From Chryseobacterium pennipullorum (lineage in GTDB: Bacteria > Bacteroidota > Bacteroidia > Flavobacteriales > Weeksellaceae): a stretch of 48,208 bases of DNA. Position numbers and translations under genes: made by a program. Below are positions 33,001 through 41,889 of this stretch, one piece after another; within the stretch, counting starts at the first letter, position 1; the number at the start of each line of letters is the position of its first letter. The notes beneath the pieces were generated by a model. It was not told the origin of the DNA. It did no database searches and worked only from the letters and a program-made list of their open reading frames with translations. Location: assembly GCF_003384725.1 (NCBI RefSeq), contig NZ_QNVV01000028.1, forward strand, positions 1 through 48,208, written 5' to 3'.

Positions 33001-34521
33001 ATGAAAAATAATATATTTCAAAGCAAAGGATTACTAGGAAAAGTAGCCAAACAGCTTATCTATTCTGTAATGGCTGCAGGAATACTGACATTAGCTTCGT
33101 GTGAATCCAATCTTGACACCATCAATGAAAACCCCAATGATCAGGCCAGTATTGATCCCAAATATCTTCTGACTTTTGTTTCAAAGTATACCTTCCAGGT
33201 AAATGGTGATAATATGTATGCTTCGCGAATGCTGATCGGTACCGATGGCGAAAATACCTACCAGTATATGAAATGGAATGAAGCTTCCTTTGAACCTTAT
33301 AGTAAAGGGATTTTGAATACGGTAAAAATGATGCAGGAAGCTGAGAAAATCGGTAATAAGAATTATGTGGCTATCGGTAAGTTTTTCAGAGCGTATCATT
33401 TCTTTAATGTAAGCCTTAAAGTAGGAAGCATCCCTTATTCTGAAGCAGTGAAAGGCGAGTCCGGCATTACACAACCAAAGTATGATAGCCAGGAAACAGC
33501 AATGGCCGGAATTTTATCAGAACTGAAAGAAGCTAATGATCTCATTAATAACAATGATAAAATTGAAGGAGATATTATCTACAATGGTGATGCCTCAAAA
33601 TGGAAAAAGCTGATCAATTCTTTCCGTCTTAAGGTTTTAATCACCTTATCTAAAAAAAATACGGTAGGCAGCTATACTCTTGCTTCAGAATTCGCCTCTG
33701 TTGCAGGAAGCCAGCCCCTGATGAGCAGTGTTGCTGACAATGGTGAGCTTAAATTCGCTGATGCTGCCGACAGCAGGTATTCAATGTTCAACAACAGCGG
33801 ATACGGATCAAGTTTATATATGGCGGATTATTTCATCAATCTGTTTAAAGAAAGAAAGGATCCACGTCTATTTACTTTTGCGGCTCAGACTACAGGAGCC
33901 AAGGAAGCCGGTAAAGCCATCACCGATTTCAGCGGTTATAACGGTGGAAACCCTATCTCTTCCTATTCTGATAATGCGGCCTTGATTACAGCAAAAAACA
34001 TCTCTAAAGTAAATGACCGTTTCTACAAAGACCCAACGAATGAGCCAGCTTCTGTGTTAAGCTATTCTGAACTGGAGTTTATTCTGGCTGAAGCGGCTGC
34101 GAGAGGATGGATTTCCGGATCAGCAAAAACACACTACGACAATGCCATCAAAGCCAGTTTCAGTTTTTATCAGACTTATGTAAAGAATCCAGGACAATAT
34201 TTCTCAGGTTTTGATGTCAACCAATATCTGGCATCACCTATGGTGGTCTATAATAATTCGGCTTCTTTACAGACTCAGCTGGAAAAAATTATGACTCAAA
34301 AGTATATGACCATGTTCCATCAGGCACAATGGACTTCCTATTATGATTATTTAAGAACCGGATATCCGAACTATCCTTTAAAGGCAGGAGTAACGGCTCC
34401 GTTCAGGTTCAGATATCCTCAGTCGGAATATAACTATAACAGCAATAATCTAAAAGCGGCTCTTACCGCTCAGTATGGAGGAAATGACAATATCAATTCC
34501 AAACCTTGGTGGTTACAGTAA
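33001..34521 (+). CDS. SusD-like lipoprotein (SusD-like_2 type, pair 2)
   Basis: The 506-aa lipoprotein has lipobox LASC near residue 33, then the family start ESNLDTINENPNDQASIDPKYLL. Helical TPR-like segments follow (GKFFRAYHFFNVSLKVGSIPYSEAVKG), then ASVLSYSELEFILAEAAARGWI and the C-terminal block KIMTQKYMTMFHQAQWTSYYDYLRTGYP, all typical of the SusD-like_2 branch. It is 24 bases after susC. It is the probable surface ligand-binding partner of that transporter. Confidence 0.94.
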   Translation: MKNNIFQSKGLLGKVAKQLIYSVMAAGILTLASCESNLDTINENPNDQASIDPKYLLTFVSKYTFQVNGDNMYASRMLIGTDGENTYQYMKWNEASFEPYSKGILNTVKMMQEAEKIGNKNYVAIGKFFRAYHFFNVSLKVGSIPYSEAVKGESGITQPKYDSQETAMAGILSELKEANDLINNNDKIEGDIIYNGDASKWKKLINSFRLKVLITLSKKNTVGSYTLASEFASVAGSQPLMSSVADNGELKFADAADSRYSMFNNSGYGSSLYMADYFINLFKERKDPRLFTFAAQTTGAKEAGKAITDFSGYNGGNPISSYSDNAALITAKNISKVNDRFYKDPTNEPASVLSYSELEFILAEAAARGWISGSAKTHYDNAIKASFSFYQTYVKNPGQYFSGFDVNQYLASPMVVYNNSASLQTQLEKIMTQKYMTMFHQAQWTSYYDYLRTGYPNYPLKAGVTAPFRFRYPQSEYNYNSNNLKAALTAQYGGNDNINSKPWWLQ

Positions 34522-34597
34522 AATCTGCCTATTTTTATATAGAAACAAAAAAAGCGCAGGAAAATCCTGTTAATTTGCAGTTGCTTTCTTATCACGA

Positions 34598-36949
34598 TTG
34601 AATATGAACAGAAGAGAATTTTTAGAAAAATCAAGTATTTTACTGGCTGGGCTGGGAACTTCCAGTGTTCTTCATCCCTCTATCTTAAAGGCATTAGCGA
34701 TAGAGCCGGCAGCCCGGTCTACTTTTTATGATGCCGAGCATGTGGTGATTCTGATGCAGGAAAACCGTTCGTTTGATCACGCTTTCGGCTCATTGAAAGG
34801 GGTGAGAGGGTTTCTGGACCAGCGGGCGTTTATCAAGGAGGATGGGCACTCAGTTTTTTTTCAAAAAGAAACTACCGGAAAATATGCTTCACCCGCCCGC
34901 CTGGATTTACGAAATACGAAATCAACGTGGATGAGTTCCCTCCCACATTCATGGGCCGACCAGCAAAAAGCACTGAACAAGGGTAAATACGACCAGTGGC
35001 TCCAGGCGAAAGCTTCGGGAAACAAAGAATATAAAGACATTCCTCTCACATTGGGATATTACAACCGTGAGGACCTTCCCTTTTACTATCAACTGGCAGA
35101 TGCATTTACAATATTTGACCAGTATTTTTGCTCTTCACTGACGGGAACTACGCCAAACAGGCTTTTCCTTTGGTCCGGAACGTTAAGAGCACAGCAAAGT
35201 GGGAAGGTGAAGGCTAATGTGGTGAATGAAAACATTGACTACGATACGGCCCGCCAGGCAAAATGGAAAAGCTTTCCCGAAATTTTGGAAGAGCAGCAGA
35301 TTTCATGGCGCATCTATCAGAATGAGATCAGTCTTCCCAAAGGAATGTCTGGTGAACAGGAAGCATGGCTCAGCAATTTTACCGATAACCCTATCGAGTG
35401 GTTCTCCCGCTTTAATGTAAAGTTTTCAAAAGGGTATTATGAAAATATCCCCCGGATTATTGACCGCCTGAAACAGGAAATTATAAAAAATCCCGACCGT
35501 AAAGAAAGGCTCAACGCGCTCATTTCTGAGCTCCAGGAGGATCAGGTAAAATATCATCCCGACAACTATTCAAAGCTTTCCCAGACAGAGAAAAATCTCC
35601 ACGAGAAAGCTTTTACCACCAATTCTCACGACCCTGATTACTGGAATCTTGAGATCGGGAAAGATGAAAACGGCGAGCGGCTGGTTGTTCCTGAAGGCGA
35701 TGTATTGTCCCGGTTCCGCCAGGATGTAGAAGAGAAAAAACTGCCTCTGGTCTCCTGGTTGGTAGCTCCCGAACATTTTTCTGACCACCCCGGATCTCCG
35801 TGGTATGGAGCCTGGTATATTTCTGAAGTTTTAAATATTCTGACCAAGGATCCTGAAATGTGGAAAAAAACAATCTTCATTATCAATTATGATGAGAATG
35901 ACGGATATTTCGATCACGTTCTTCCTTTTGCACCGCCTGTAAACCCAAACCAGCCGGTTGATATGAACGGCAAAGAAGGAGTGGAATATGTAGACAGGTC
36001 TCAGGAATACATGTCCAAAACGGTGTTAAAGGATTATGAAAAAGTAGAAGGAACGGTAGGACTGGGATACAGGGTTCCTATGATTATTGCTTCCCCTTGG
36101 ACGAAAGGAGGCTTTGTGAATTCTGAAGTTTCAGATCACACCTCTGTATTGCAGTTTCTGGAGAAGTTTATCATGAAAAAATTCAATAAGGATGTACATG
36201 TAGACGCTATCAGCGACTGGCGGAGAGCTGTTTGCGGTGACCTTACTTCAGCATTCAGTTCATCGGGCACTGGGGCTCCCCACATGAAGTATCTGAATCA
36301 GAAAGACTATACGCAAACCATTAATGCCGCAAAAAACAAACCTGTCCCTGCATTGAAATGGTATTCTGAAAATCAACTGAATCCAGGTCTTCTCGAAATT
36401 CAGGAAAGGGGGGTAAAACCTTCCCATCCGCTTCCTTATAACTTTCATGTGAATCTTGAAAACGGGAAGATCATCATGACCAACCTGAAGGAGAATGGAG
36501 TTCCGTTGCTGATGTATGACAGAACACAATTCAGCAATAGCAATTATCATTTTTCGTATGCGCTTTACGCAAAACAGGAACTATCACATTCTGTTCATTC
36601 CGGAGCCTACGATTATGAAATTTTTGGTCCCAATGGTTTTTTTCGGAAGTTCAAAGGCAATGTTAGTCCTCATCTTGATGTCATTTTGGTCAATAATAAT
36701 TCAAAAAATCAGGTGGAGCTTATTTTCAGGAAACACAAGGCAGAGAATGTTACATTTGCCCTGGAAAACCTCTATGAAAAATCTAAAAAGGGAATAACTC
36801 TACAAAAAGCTGATGAAAAGATAATTGTTGATCTGCATAAAAATAAAGGATGGTACGATCTGAAAATCTTAACAGAAGGCCTTGAATGGCACTTCGCAGG
36901 GAGAATAGAAACAGGAAAGGTTTCGGTTTCTGATCCACACTGGGCATAA
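34598..36949 (+). CDS. Phospholipase C, phosphocholine-specific type, with Tat signal
   Basis: The 783-aa protein belongs to the PlcN/PlcH-like phosphoesterase family. A twin-arginine signal (NRREFLEKSS, residues 4-13) is followed by a hydrophobic stretch. The catalytic domain starts HVVILMQENRSFDHAFGSLKGVRGF (about 48-72), with the metal/active-site motif ENRSFDH. Later motifs include GTTPNRLFLWSG, WLVAPEHFSDHPG, INYDENDGYFDHV and YRVPMIIASPWTKGG. The C-terminal ~230 residues contain two short beta domains as in this family. It would cleave phosphatidylcholine or sphingomyelin to phosphocholine plus lipid. It is 76 bases after susD in the same direction and has its own downstream terminator. 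Confidence 0.95.
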   Translation: MNMNRREFLEKSSILLAGLGTSSVLHPSILKALAIEPAARSTFYDAEHVVILMQENRSFDHAFGSLKGVRGFLDQRAFIKEDGHSVFFQKETTGKYASPARLDLRNTKSTWMSSLPHSWADQQKALNKGKYDQWLQAKASGNKEYKDIPLTLGYYNREDLPFYYQLADAFTIFDQYFCSSLTGTTPNRLFLWSGTLRAQQSGKVKANVVNENIDYDTARQAKWKSFPEILEEQQISWRIYQNEISLPKGMSGEQEAWLSNFTDNPIEWFSRFNVKFSKGYYENIPRIIDRLKQEIIKNPDRKERLNALISELQEDQVKYHPDNYSKLSQTEKNLHEKAFTTNSHDPDYWNLEIGKDENGERLVVPEGDVLSRFRQDVEEKKLPLVSWLVAPEHFSDHPGSPWYGAWYISEVLNILTKDPEMWKKTIFIINYDENDGYFDHVLPFAPPVNPNQPVDMNGKEGVEYVDRSQEYMSKTVLKDYEKVEGTVGLGYRVPMIIASPWTKGGFVNSEVSDHTSVLQFLEKFIMKKFNKDVHVDAISDWRRAVCGDLTSAFSSSGTGAPHMKYLNQKDYTQTINAAKNKPVPALKWYSENQLNPGLLEIQERGVKPSHPLPYNFHVNLENGKIIMTNLKENGVPLLMYDRTQFSNSNYHFSYALYAKQELSHSVHSGAYDYEIFGPNGFFRKFKGNVSPHLDVILVNNNSKNQVELIFRKHKAENVTFALENLYEKSKKGITLQKADEKIIVDLHKNKGWYDLKILTEGLEWHFAGRIETGKVSVSDPHWA

Positions 36950-36960
36950 AATCATCTATC

Positions 36961-36990
36961 AAATCCTGTAGAAGAAACTACAGGATTTTT
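36961..36990 (+). terminator. Terminator of the SusCD-2 / PLC operon
   Basis: A perfect 11-bp stem (36961-36971 with 36978-36988) with a 6-base loop is followed by T residues. Confidence 0.9.
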
Positions 36991-37064
36991 TGATCAAAAT
37001 GCCTGATTCTTTATAGTATTTTCATCAACTATAATAAAATATGACCTCCAAATAAATGACAATA

Positions 37065-37087
37065 TAAAAAATATCGTATATTTTTTC
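37065..37087. promoter_or_regulatory. A/T palindrome upstream of the pilus-like operon
   Basis: A run of A followed by TA, a 5-base centre containing CG, then TA followed by a run of T forms an 8-bp A/T dyad about 50-70 bases before the first pilin-like gene. It could be an operator or a weak terminator. No TAnnTTTG promoter element is clear between it and the ATG at 37136. Confidence 0.35.
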
Positions 37088-37135
37088 CATGATATGTTGA
37101 ATTTTATTATATTCACTTAACTAATTATCAATATC

Positions 37136-37714
37136 ATGAAAAAATTAAACCTTACTCTTGCATTGTCGTTATTTGCAGTTGCCGTATCCGGAAATCTGAG
37201 TGCACAGGATACCAAAACGGACAGTCACACCATCACAATTTCTATTCCTGAAGTTGCACTGGTTGATATAGAACCTGCTGCCACCAAAAACCTTACTCTT
37301 GGATTTACAGCTCCTACAGAAGCGGGAAATCCCGTTATTCCAGCCACTGCCAACAGTACTCTATGGCTCAATTATTCCTCGATCAAGTCAGAAACAGAAC
37401 CAACCCGTAATGTTACTGTAAGTCTTAATGCCCCTATTCCGGGAGTGGATATCAATGTGACAGCTGCTGCAGCTACCGGTTCAGGAGGAGGTACTTTGGG
37501 ATTGTCAGCAGGCTTATTGACTTTAAGTGCAGCCGGTCAGACGATTGTATCAGGGATTGGAAGTGCTTACACCGGTAATGGTGCTAATAACGGACATAAT
37601 CTTACGTATGCTCTGGCTGCAGGAAGTGGTCCTGGGGGAGTGGCAGCTTATGCAGATTTACAAGCAACACCAACTACCCAAGCTACCGTTACCTACACCA
37701 TATCAGACAACTAG
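37136..37714 (+). CDS. Pilin-like exported protein A of the chaperone-usher-like operon
   Basis: The 192-aa exported protein has a signal peptide at about 1-24 (ending LSAQ). The mature N-terminus has an alternating hydrophobic strand, SHTITISIPEVALVDIEP. It is compact, beta-rich, Gly/Ala/Thr-rich and has no Cys. It shares with the product of 41358-41879 the blocks FTAPTEAGNP, GGGTLG, SGIG, AYTGNG, NNGH and a C-terminal VTYTI. The N-terminal strand recalls the donor strand of CS1/CFA-type pilins (CfaB begins with a similar ITVT...VD pattern), but I claim no homology. It is first in a five-gene run. A hairpin after it could make it the most abundant product. Confidence 0.7.
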   Translation: MKKLNLTLALSLFAVAVSGNLSAQDTKTDSHTITISIPEVALVDIEPAATKNLTLGFTAPTEAGNPVIPATANSTLWLNYSSIKSETEPTRNVTVSLNAPIPGVDINVTAAAATGSGGGTLGLSAGLLTLSAAGQTIVSGIGSAYTGNGANNGHNLTYALAAGSGPGGVAAYADLQATPTTQATVTYTISDN

Positions 37715-37753
37715 AACTTAAATAATATACTATTTTCTGATTCAAAAAAACAA

Positions 37754-37786
37754 GAAGAAATTGCGTCCCAGTTTCTTCCTGCTTTT
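37754..37786 (+). terminator. Hairpin with T run between pilin A and the chaperone-like gene (possible attenuator)
   Basis: GAAGAAATTG (37754-37763) pairs with CAGTTTCTTC (37769-37778) with one G-T wobble and a 5-base loop. CTGCTTTTTG follows. This would let the first gene be expressed above the rest. Confidence 0.55.
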
Positions 37787-37817
37787 TGTATGAATATTGA
37801 TTAAATCCAAATTTTAC

Positions 37818-38621
37818 ATGATGATAAAACGTATTCTTCTTTTAATCACCCTGATTTTACAGTTTAGCTTTTTACATGCCGGCATTGTGATTCTCAACGG
37901 ACTTACGCATTCCTATACAGTAGAAAACGGAAAAGTATATAAAGGGAAAATTGCGATTGAAAATACGGGCAGCCAGCCTCAAAGTATCAAATTATTTTTG
38001 CAGGACTTCTCGTATACTGCTGATGGGACAACGCATTACACGGCGCTGCACAGCCATAAAAGAAGTAATGGTGACTGGATAAAGTTTAATACGAATTTAG
38101 TAACCCTGAAAGGCAGGGAAAAAACAGAGGTATTTTACGAAATCGCGATCCCGGACCACGTCAAAGATCCAGGCAGCTACTGGAGTGTGGTTATTGTGGA
38201 ACCGGTAGAAGATATAAAACCCAGCGACAATAAGCCAGGAGTAAATATTACTTCTGTCATACGATACGCGATTCAGATCATCACAAATTATGATACGGAA
38301 AAGGCTAAACCAGACCTTAAGTTTGAAAGCGTAAAAGTAGAAAAGGAGGATGGGAAACGCACCGCAAGAATTGCGATAGCCAACAACGGAAATCTTTATT
38401 GCAAGCCGACAGCATCTCTTGAGGTTTATAACCGTACAACAGGAGCAAAAGTAGGTACTTTTTCAAGTTTAACGATGGGATTACTGCCTTCTACCTCCAA
38501 GACATTTTACATTGATATCAGTAAAGTACCACCCGCTCAGTACAAGGCTACAATAATAGCTACGGACGAAGACGAGAACGCTTTTGCGCTCAATGTGGAA
38601 CTAGAAGTAAAAAATGATTAG
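37818..38621 (+). CDS. Periplasmic chaperone-like protein with two Ig-like domains
   Basis: The 267-aa exported protein is counted from the ATG at 37818; an in-frame TTG at 37797 is less likely. The signal peptide spans about 1-21 (FSFLHA). Domain 1 (about 24-140) reads as an Ig-like sandwich: GLTHSYTVENGKVYKGKIAIENTG, KLFLQDFSYT, VFYEIAIPDHVKDPGSYWSVVIV. Domain 2 (about 155-262) has RTARIAIANNGNLYCKPTASLEV and FYIDISKVPPAQYKATIIATDED. Size and layout match PapD-type pilus chaperones and also the DUF916 family. It overlaps the usher-like gene by 8 bases, so the two are translationally coupled. The chaperone role is inferred from architecture and operon. Confidence 0.65.
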   Translation: MMIKRILLLITLILQFSFLHAGIVILNGLTHSYTVENGKVYKGKIAIENTGSQPQSIKLFLQDFSYTADGTTHYTALHSHKRSNGDWIKFNTNLVTLKGREKTEVFYEIAIPDHVKDPGSYWSVVIVEPVEDIKPSDNKPGVNITSVIRYAIQIITNYDTEKAKPDLKFESVKVEKEDGKRTARIAIANNGNLYCKPTASLEVYNRTTGAKVGTFSSLTMGLLPSTSKTFYIDISKVPPAQYKATIIATDEDENAFALNVELEVKND

Positions 38622-41361
38622 AACCTGGACATTTATAATTGTATTATTATTCCCGCTATTGGCTTTTTCTCAGCAGCAGTCAGACCGGCTGAACAGCAAA
38701 AGAGATAGCCTTATGCCGGGAATGTCTACTTCTATACCTTTCACCCTGGAAAATAATTCGTCTGAAAACAAAGTATATGAGGTCTCCGTGAGCACATCAA
38801 GTCCTCTGATTACGCCCATACTAATGGAAGGAGAATTCCGGATTGCACCCTATGAGACTTCGGTATATCTTGTTCCTTTACGGGTAGCCACAGAAACATC
38901 ACAGGGGTCCTATATGGTAACACTTCACATGACCGACCGGCATAGCGGGACAGGTTTAACAAAAACCTCAAAGATTACAGTTGCCGGTAACCGGAAACTT
39001 TCCCTTACGGTTCTGGAATTTCCGGAATTCGTAAGAGCAGGGGAAACGATCCGGGCTTCCTTCCTTTTAAAAAATAATGGAAATGTAACCGAAAATACCA
39101 TTCTGGAAAGTAAAAATGGTGTGGTTGATCATGATGCCGTATTGGCTCTGGCACCAAATGAATCGAAAATAATCAATATCCATAAACCGACAAATTCTGA
39201 ACTGGCACAAAATGAATTCCAGAACCTAAATCTTTCGGTATACCCACAAAATCACCCTTCGGAAAATCAAAGTGCGTATGTGAGTACACAGGTCATATCG
39301 ATAAAGCCGTCGGAAAACGATATTTATCACAGACTTCCGGTGGCCTTTTCGTTATCATTTATCGGAATGCAGAATATGGGCGTGTATAACGATGGGTTCC
39401 AGGGTGAGATTTATGGGAAGGGTACGCTTGATAAAGACCATAAAAACCAGGTAGAATTTCACGCCGTTACAAAAAATCCGGCAGAGTTCAATACTTTTAC
39501 CCAATATGAAGAGTATTTCATCAATTATAAACGGGAGAATTTATTTGTTCATCTTGGTGATAAAACCTATTCATCCTCATATCTGACAGAGTTTGCGCGC
39601 TATGGCCGCGGAGCAGAGGTACGGTACGATTTTAGCAGGGTAAGCCTAGGGGGATTTTATAATCATCCCAGGTTTTTCCGGGATATCAAGGATGAGTTTA
39701 ATGTCTATTCATCCTTCAGAATTGGCAAGGAGTCTGAAATTTCCGGCGGATATCTTTATAAGACTCCCCGAAAGGGAACCATACGTTATACGGATGTAAG
39801 ATTAGACTCAGAAGCTCATCTTCCTTATGCTAAAGGAAAGTTCAGGGTTTCTAAAAACATCACCCTTTCCGGGGAATTTGCTTACAGTACGACCAAGAAA
39901 ACTGAAGGAACAGCTTATTTAGTCCAGGCCGAAGCCAGTTTTGCAAGATTAAATGGTAGTTTAATGTACATGAAGGCGAGTCCTGAATATGCAGGATATT
40001 TTACCAACACCAATACTTTTAACGGGAATATTCAATACCGGTTATCAAAAAAAATCAGTGTATTGGCTACTTATACGCAGGATGCTAAAAATTTTGAACG
40101 GGATACTCTATTCCTGGCTGCCCCCTACAGGCAATACTTCCATTATGGAATACAGTATCAATATCTGCCTACTGGCCTTATTATGCTTAATAACGGCTAT
40201 CAGAAATATCAGGATCGTCTAATGCCCAGACAATTTGATTATTATGAACGTTTTTTCAGGGTAAGCCTGAACCAGCAAATCGGAAAATTTCAAATCAATC
40301 TTGAGGGACAAATTGGAAAAACAGACAATTATCTAACCGGATTTAATGGCAATTCCAGCTTTTATTCGGCCAATCTCTCATTTGAAAAATTCAGAACCTC
40401 TTTTAATCTCTTTGGAAGCTATGCCATTACTTCCCGATATCAAATGCAAAACCAAAAACAGCTTTATTACGGAGCAAGGGTTTTCAGCAAGTTTTCTGAT
40501 AAGACGAGCTTAAGTATCTTTTATCAGAATAATTATATTCCTGAAGAATATTTCAAAGACAGAAATCTGTTTGAGTTGTTATTCCACCAACAGCTCTTTC
40601 CCGGAAATGAGCTAGATCTCTCAGGCAGATATTCGTTACAAAGGGGCGAGATAGGCAATAAAGATTTTATATTTTCACTTCGCTATACCTGGCGGCCTCA
40701 AATTCCGGTGCAGAAAGTTGCAGAGTATATTTCTTTATCAGGGAATATTAGTAATCTTGGGATAAAAAGAACAGAGGGAGTAAGATTGATGCTTGGAAGC
40801 TATTTATCCGTGACAGATAAAGAGGGAAATTATATATTTAAAAATGTTATTCCTGGAAATTATTTCCTGGAAATAGACCGTTCTACGATAGCGATCAATG
40901 ATATTCCGACTGTTATTCTTCCAGCAGCGCTGCCTCTCAATAATAAAGAAAACATTTTTAATTTCGGACTCACTACCGCAGCGAATATACAGGGATATAT
41001 CCAACTTTCTGAGACAGAAGAAAAAAATCAGACGGATCCTGAAATATTACAAGCTAAAGGAAAAAACAAAAGGGAAAGTATCGTTGTAGAAGCGGTTAGT
41101 AACGATCAGACTTTTCGTAAAATCTGCTTTGTAGGAGAAGGTTTTGATTTTACTTATCTGCGACCGGGAGACTGGACAATTAAGCTGTATAGGAATGGAC
41201 TTAATAAACGGTATAAAATTTCAACAGACAAGTTTCAGTTTACTTTAAAGCCTTCAGAAACAAAAAAACTTAACATCCAGATCGTTAAACAACAGATCGA
41301 AATTAAGTATCAGCAAGAATCCCTAAAAGTAGGATATAATCAAATAAAAAGTAAGAAATGA
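38614..41361 (+). CDS. Usher-like outer-membrane beta-barrel protein
   Basis: The 915-aa exported protein has a signal peptide at 1-19 (LLAFSQ). Two Ig-like domains of NEW3 type occupy about 25-125 and 128-232 (STSIPFTLENNSSENKVYEVSVS; VRAGETIRASFLLKNNGNVTENT). From about 245 to 700 many amphipathic aromatic strands form a barrel (FHYGIQYQYLPTG, FRVSLNQQIGKFQINLEGQIG). Two C-terminal beta-sandwich domains follow (about 704-790 with LSVTDKEGNYIFKNVIPGNYFLEID; 793-895 with TYLRPGDWTIKLY). Barrel plus two C-terminal domains, the ~900-aa length and the neighbouring genes resemble fimbrial ushers. The classical usher N-terminal domain and plug are not recognised. No TonB or SusC motifs are present. 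It overlaps both neighbouring genes. Confidence 0.7.
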   Translation: MIRTWTFIIVLLFPLLAFSQQQSDRLNSKRDSLMPGMSTSIPFTLENNSSENKVYEVSVSTSSPLITPILMEGEFRIAPYETSVYLVPLRVATETSQGSYMVTLHMTDRHSGTGLTKTSKITVAGNRKLSLTVLEFPEFVRAGETIRASFLLKNNGNVTENTILESKNGVVDHDAVLALAPNESKIINIHKPTNSELAQNEFQNLNLSVYPQNHPSENQSAYVSTQVISIKPSENDIYHRLPVAFSLSFIGMQNMGVYNDGFQGEIYGKGTLDKDHKNQVEFHAVTKNPAEFNTFTQYEEYFINYKRENLFVHLGDKTYSSSYLTEFARYGRGAEVRYDFSRVSLGGFYNHPRFFRDIKDEFNVYSSFRIGKESEISGGYLYKTPRKGTIRYTDVRLDSEAHLPYAKGKFRVSKNITLSGEFAYSTTKKTEGTAYLVQAEASFARLNGSLMYMKASPEYAGYFTNTNTFNGNIQYRLSKKISVLATYTQDAKNFERDTLFLAAPYRQYFHYGIQYQYLPTGLIMLNNGYQKYQDRLMPRQFDYYERFFRVSLNQQIGKFQINLEGQIGKTDNYLTGFNGNSSFYSANLSFEKFRTSFNLFGSYAITSRYQMQNQKQLYYGARVFSKFSDKTSLSIFYQNNYIPEEYFKDRNLFELLFHQQLFPGNELDLSGRYSLQRGEIGNKDFIFSLRYTWRPQIPVQKVAEYISLSGNISNLGIKRTEGVRLMLGSYLSVTDKEGNYIFKNVIPGNYFLEIDRSTIAINDIPTVILPAALPLNNKENIFNFGLTTAANIQGYIQLSETEEKNQTDPEILQAKGKNKRESIVVEAVSNDQTFRKICFVGEGFDFTYLRPGDWTIKLYRNGLNKRYKISTDKFQFTLKPSETKKLNIQIVKQQIEIKYQQESLKVGYNQIKSKK

Positions 41362-41879
41362 TTTTGAAACGCTCCCTAATATTTGCATCTTTTATTTTTT
41401 CCGGCTTTTTGTATTCTCAGGCGAATGTTACTTTTACGTTACCTGTTGTGACTTTAATGGATGTAGAGCCTACAGGAAATATTACATTAAACTTTACAGC
41501 ACCTACTGAAGCTGGAAATCCTATTGGTAATCCAACTCCTAATACCTCAAAGTGGATTAACTATACTTCTGCAATTGCTTCGGGAGGACTTACCAGGAAA
41601 ATTACAGCAGCGATTAGTGGCACACTTATTCAGGGAGTGAATATCAGACTGCAGGCGGCGGCGTCCGGGGCAGGAGGAGGTACTTTAGGAGTACCTTCAG
41701 CACAGGTTACTCTTACCAATACACCTGTTACCATTATTAGTGGTATCGGAGGGGCTTATACCGGTAACGGGTCGAATAACGGACATCGTCTTACTATTTC
41801 CCTCGTTCCCAGCACCTATACAGCTCTATCTGCACGCTCCAATACAACACTTACCATTGTCTATACCATCACAGAGTAA
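41358..41879 (+). CDS. Pilin-like exported protein B of the chaperone-usher-like operon
   Basis: The 173-aa exported protein has a signal peptide of about 1-20 (SGFLYSQ). The mature N-terminal strand NVTFTLPVVTLMDVEP resembles that of the 37136-37714 product. Shared blocks are FTAPTEAGNPI, GGGTLG, ISGIGGAYTGNG, NNGH and a C-terminal VYTI. Its ATG overlaps the stop codon of the usher-like gene (ATGA). It is the second pilin paralogue of the operon and has no Cys. Confidence 0.7.
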   Translation: MILKRSLIFASFIFSGFLYSQANVTFTLPVVTLMDVEPTGNITLNFTAPTEAGNPIGNPTPNTSKWINYTSAIASGGLTRKITAAISGTLIQGVNIRLQAAASGAGGGTLGVPSAQVTLTNTPVTIISGIGGAYTGNGSNNGHRLTISLVPSTYTALSARSNTTLTIVYTITE

Positions 41880-41889
41880 AAACTGAAAT

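Noticed and set aside
18989..36949. Glycan utilisation loci (PULs)
   Set aside because: SusCD pairs are present, but no glycoside hydrolase, lyase or carbohydrate sensor is seen; the linked enzymes act on phosphoesters.
37136..37714. FimA/Mfa1-type Bacteroidota pilin
   Set aside because: It has no lipobox or Arg-processing site and is much smaller than those pilins; neighbours are chaperone- and usher-like.
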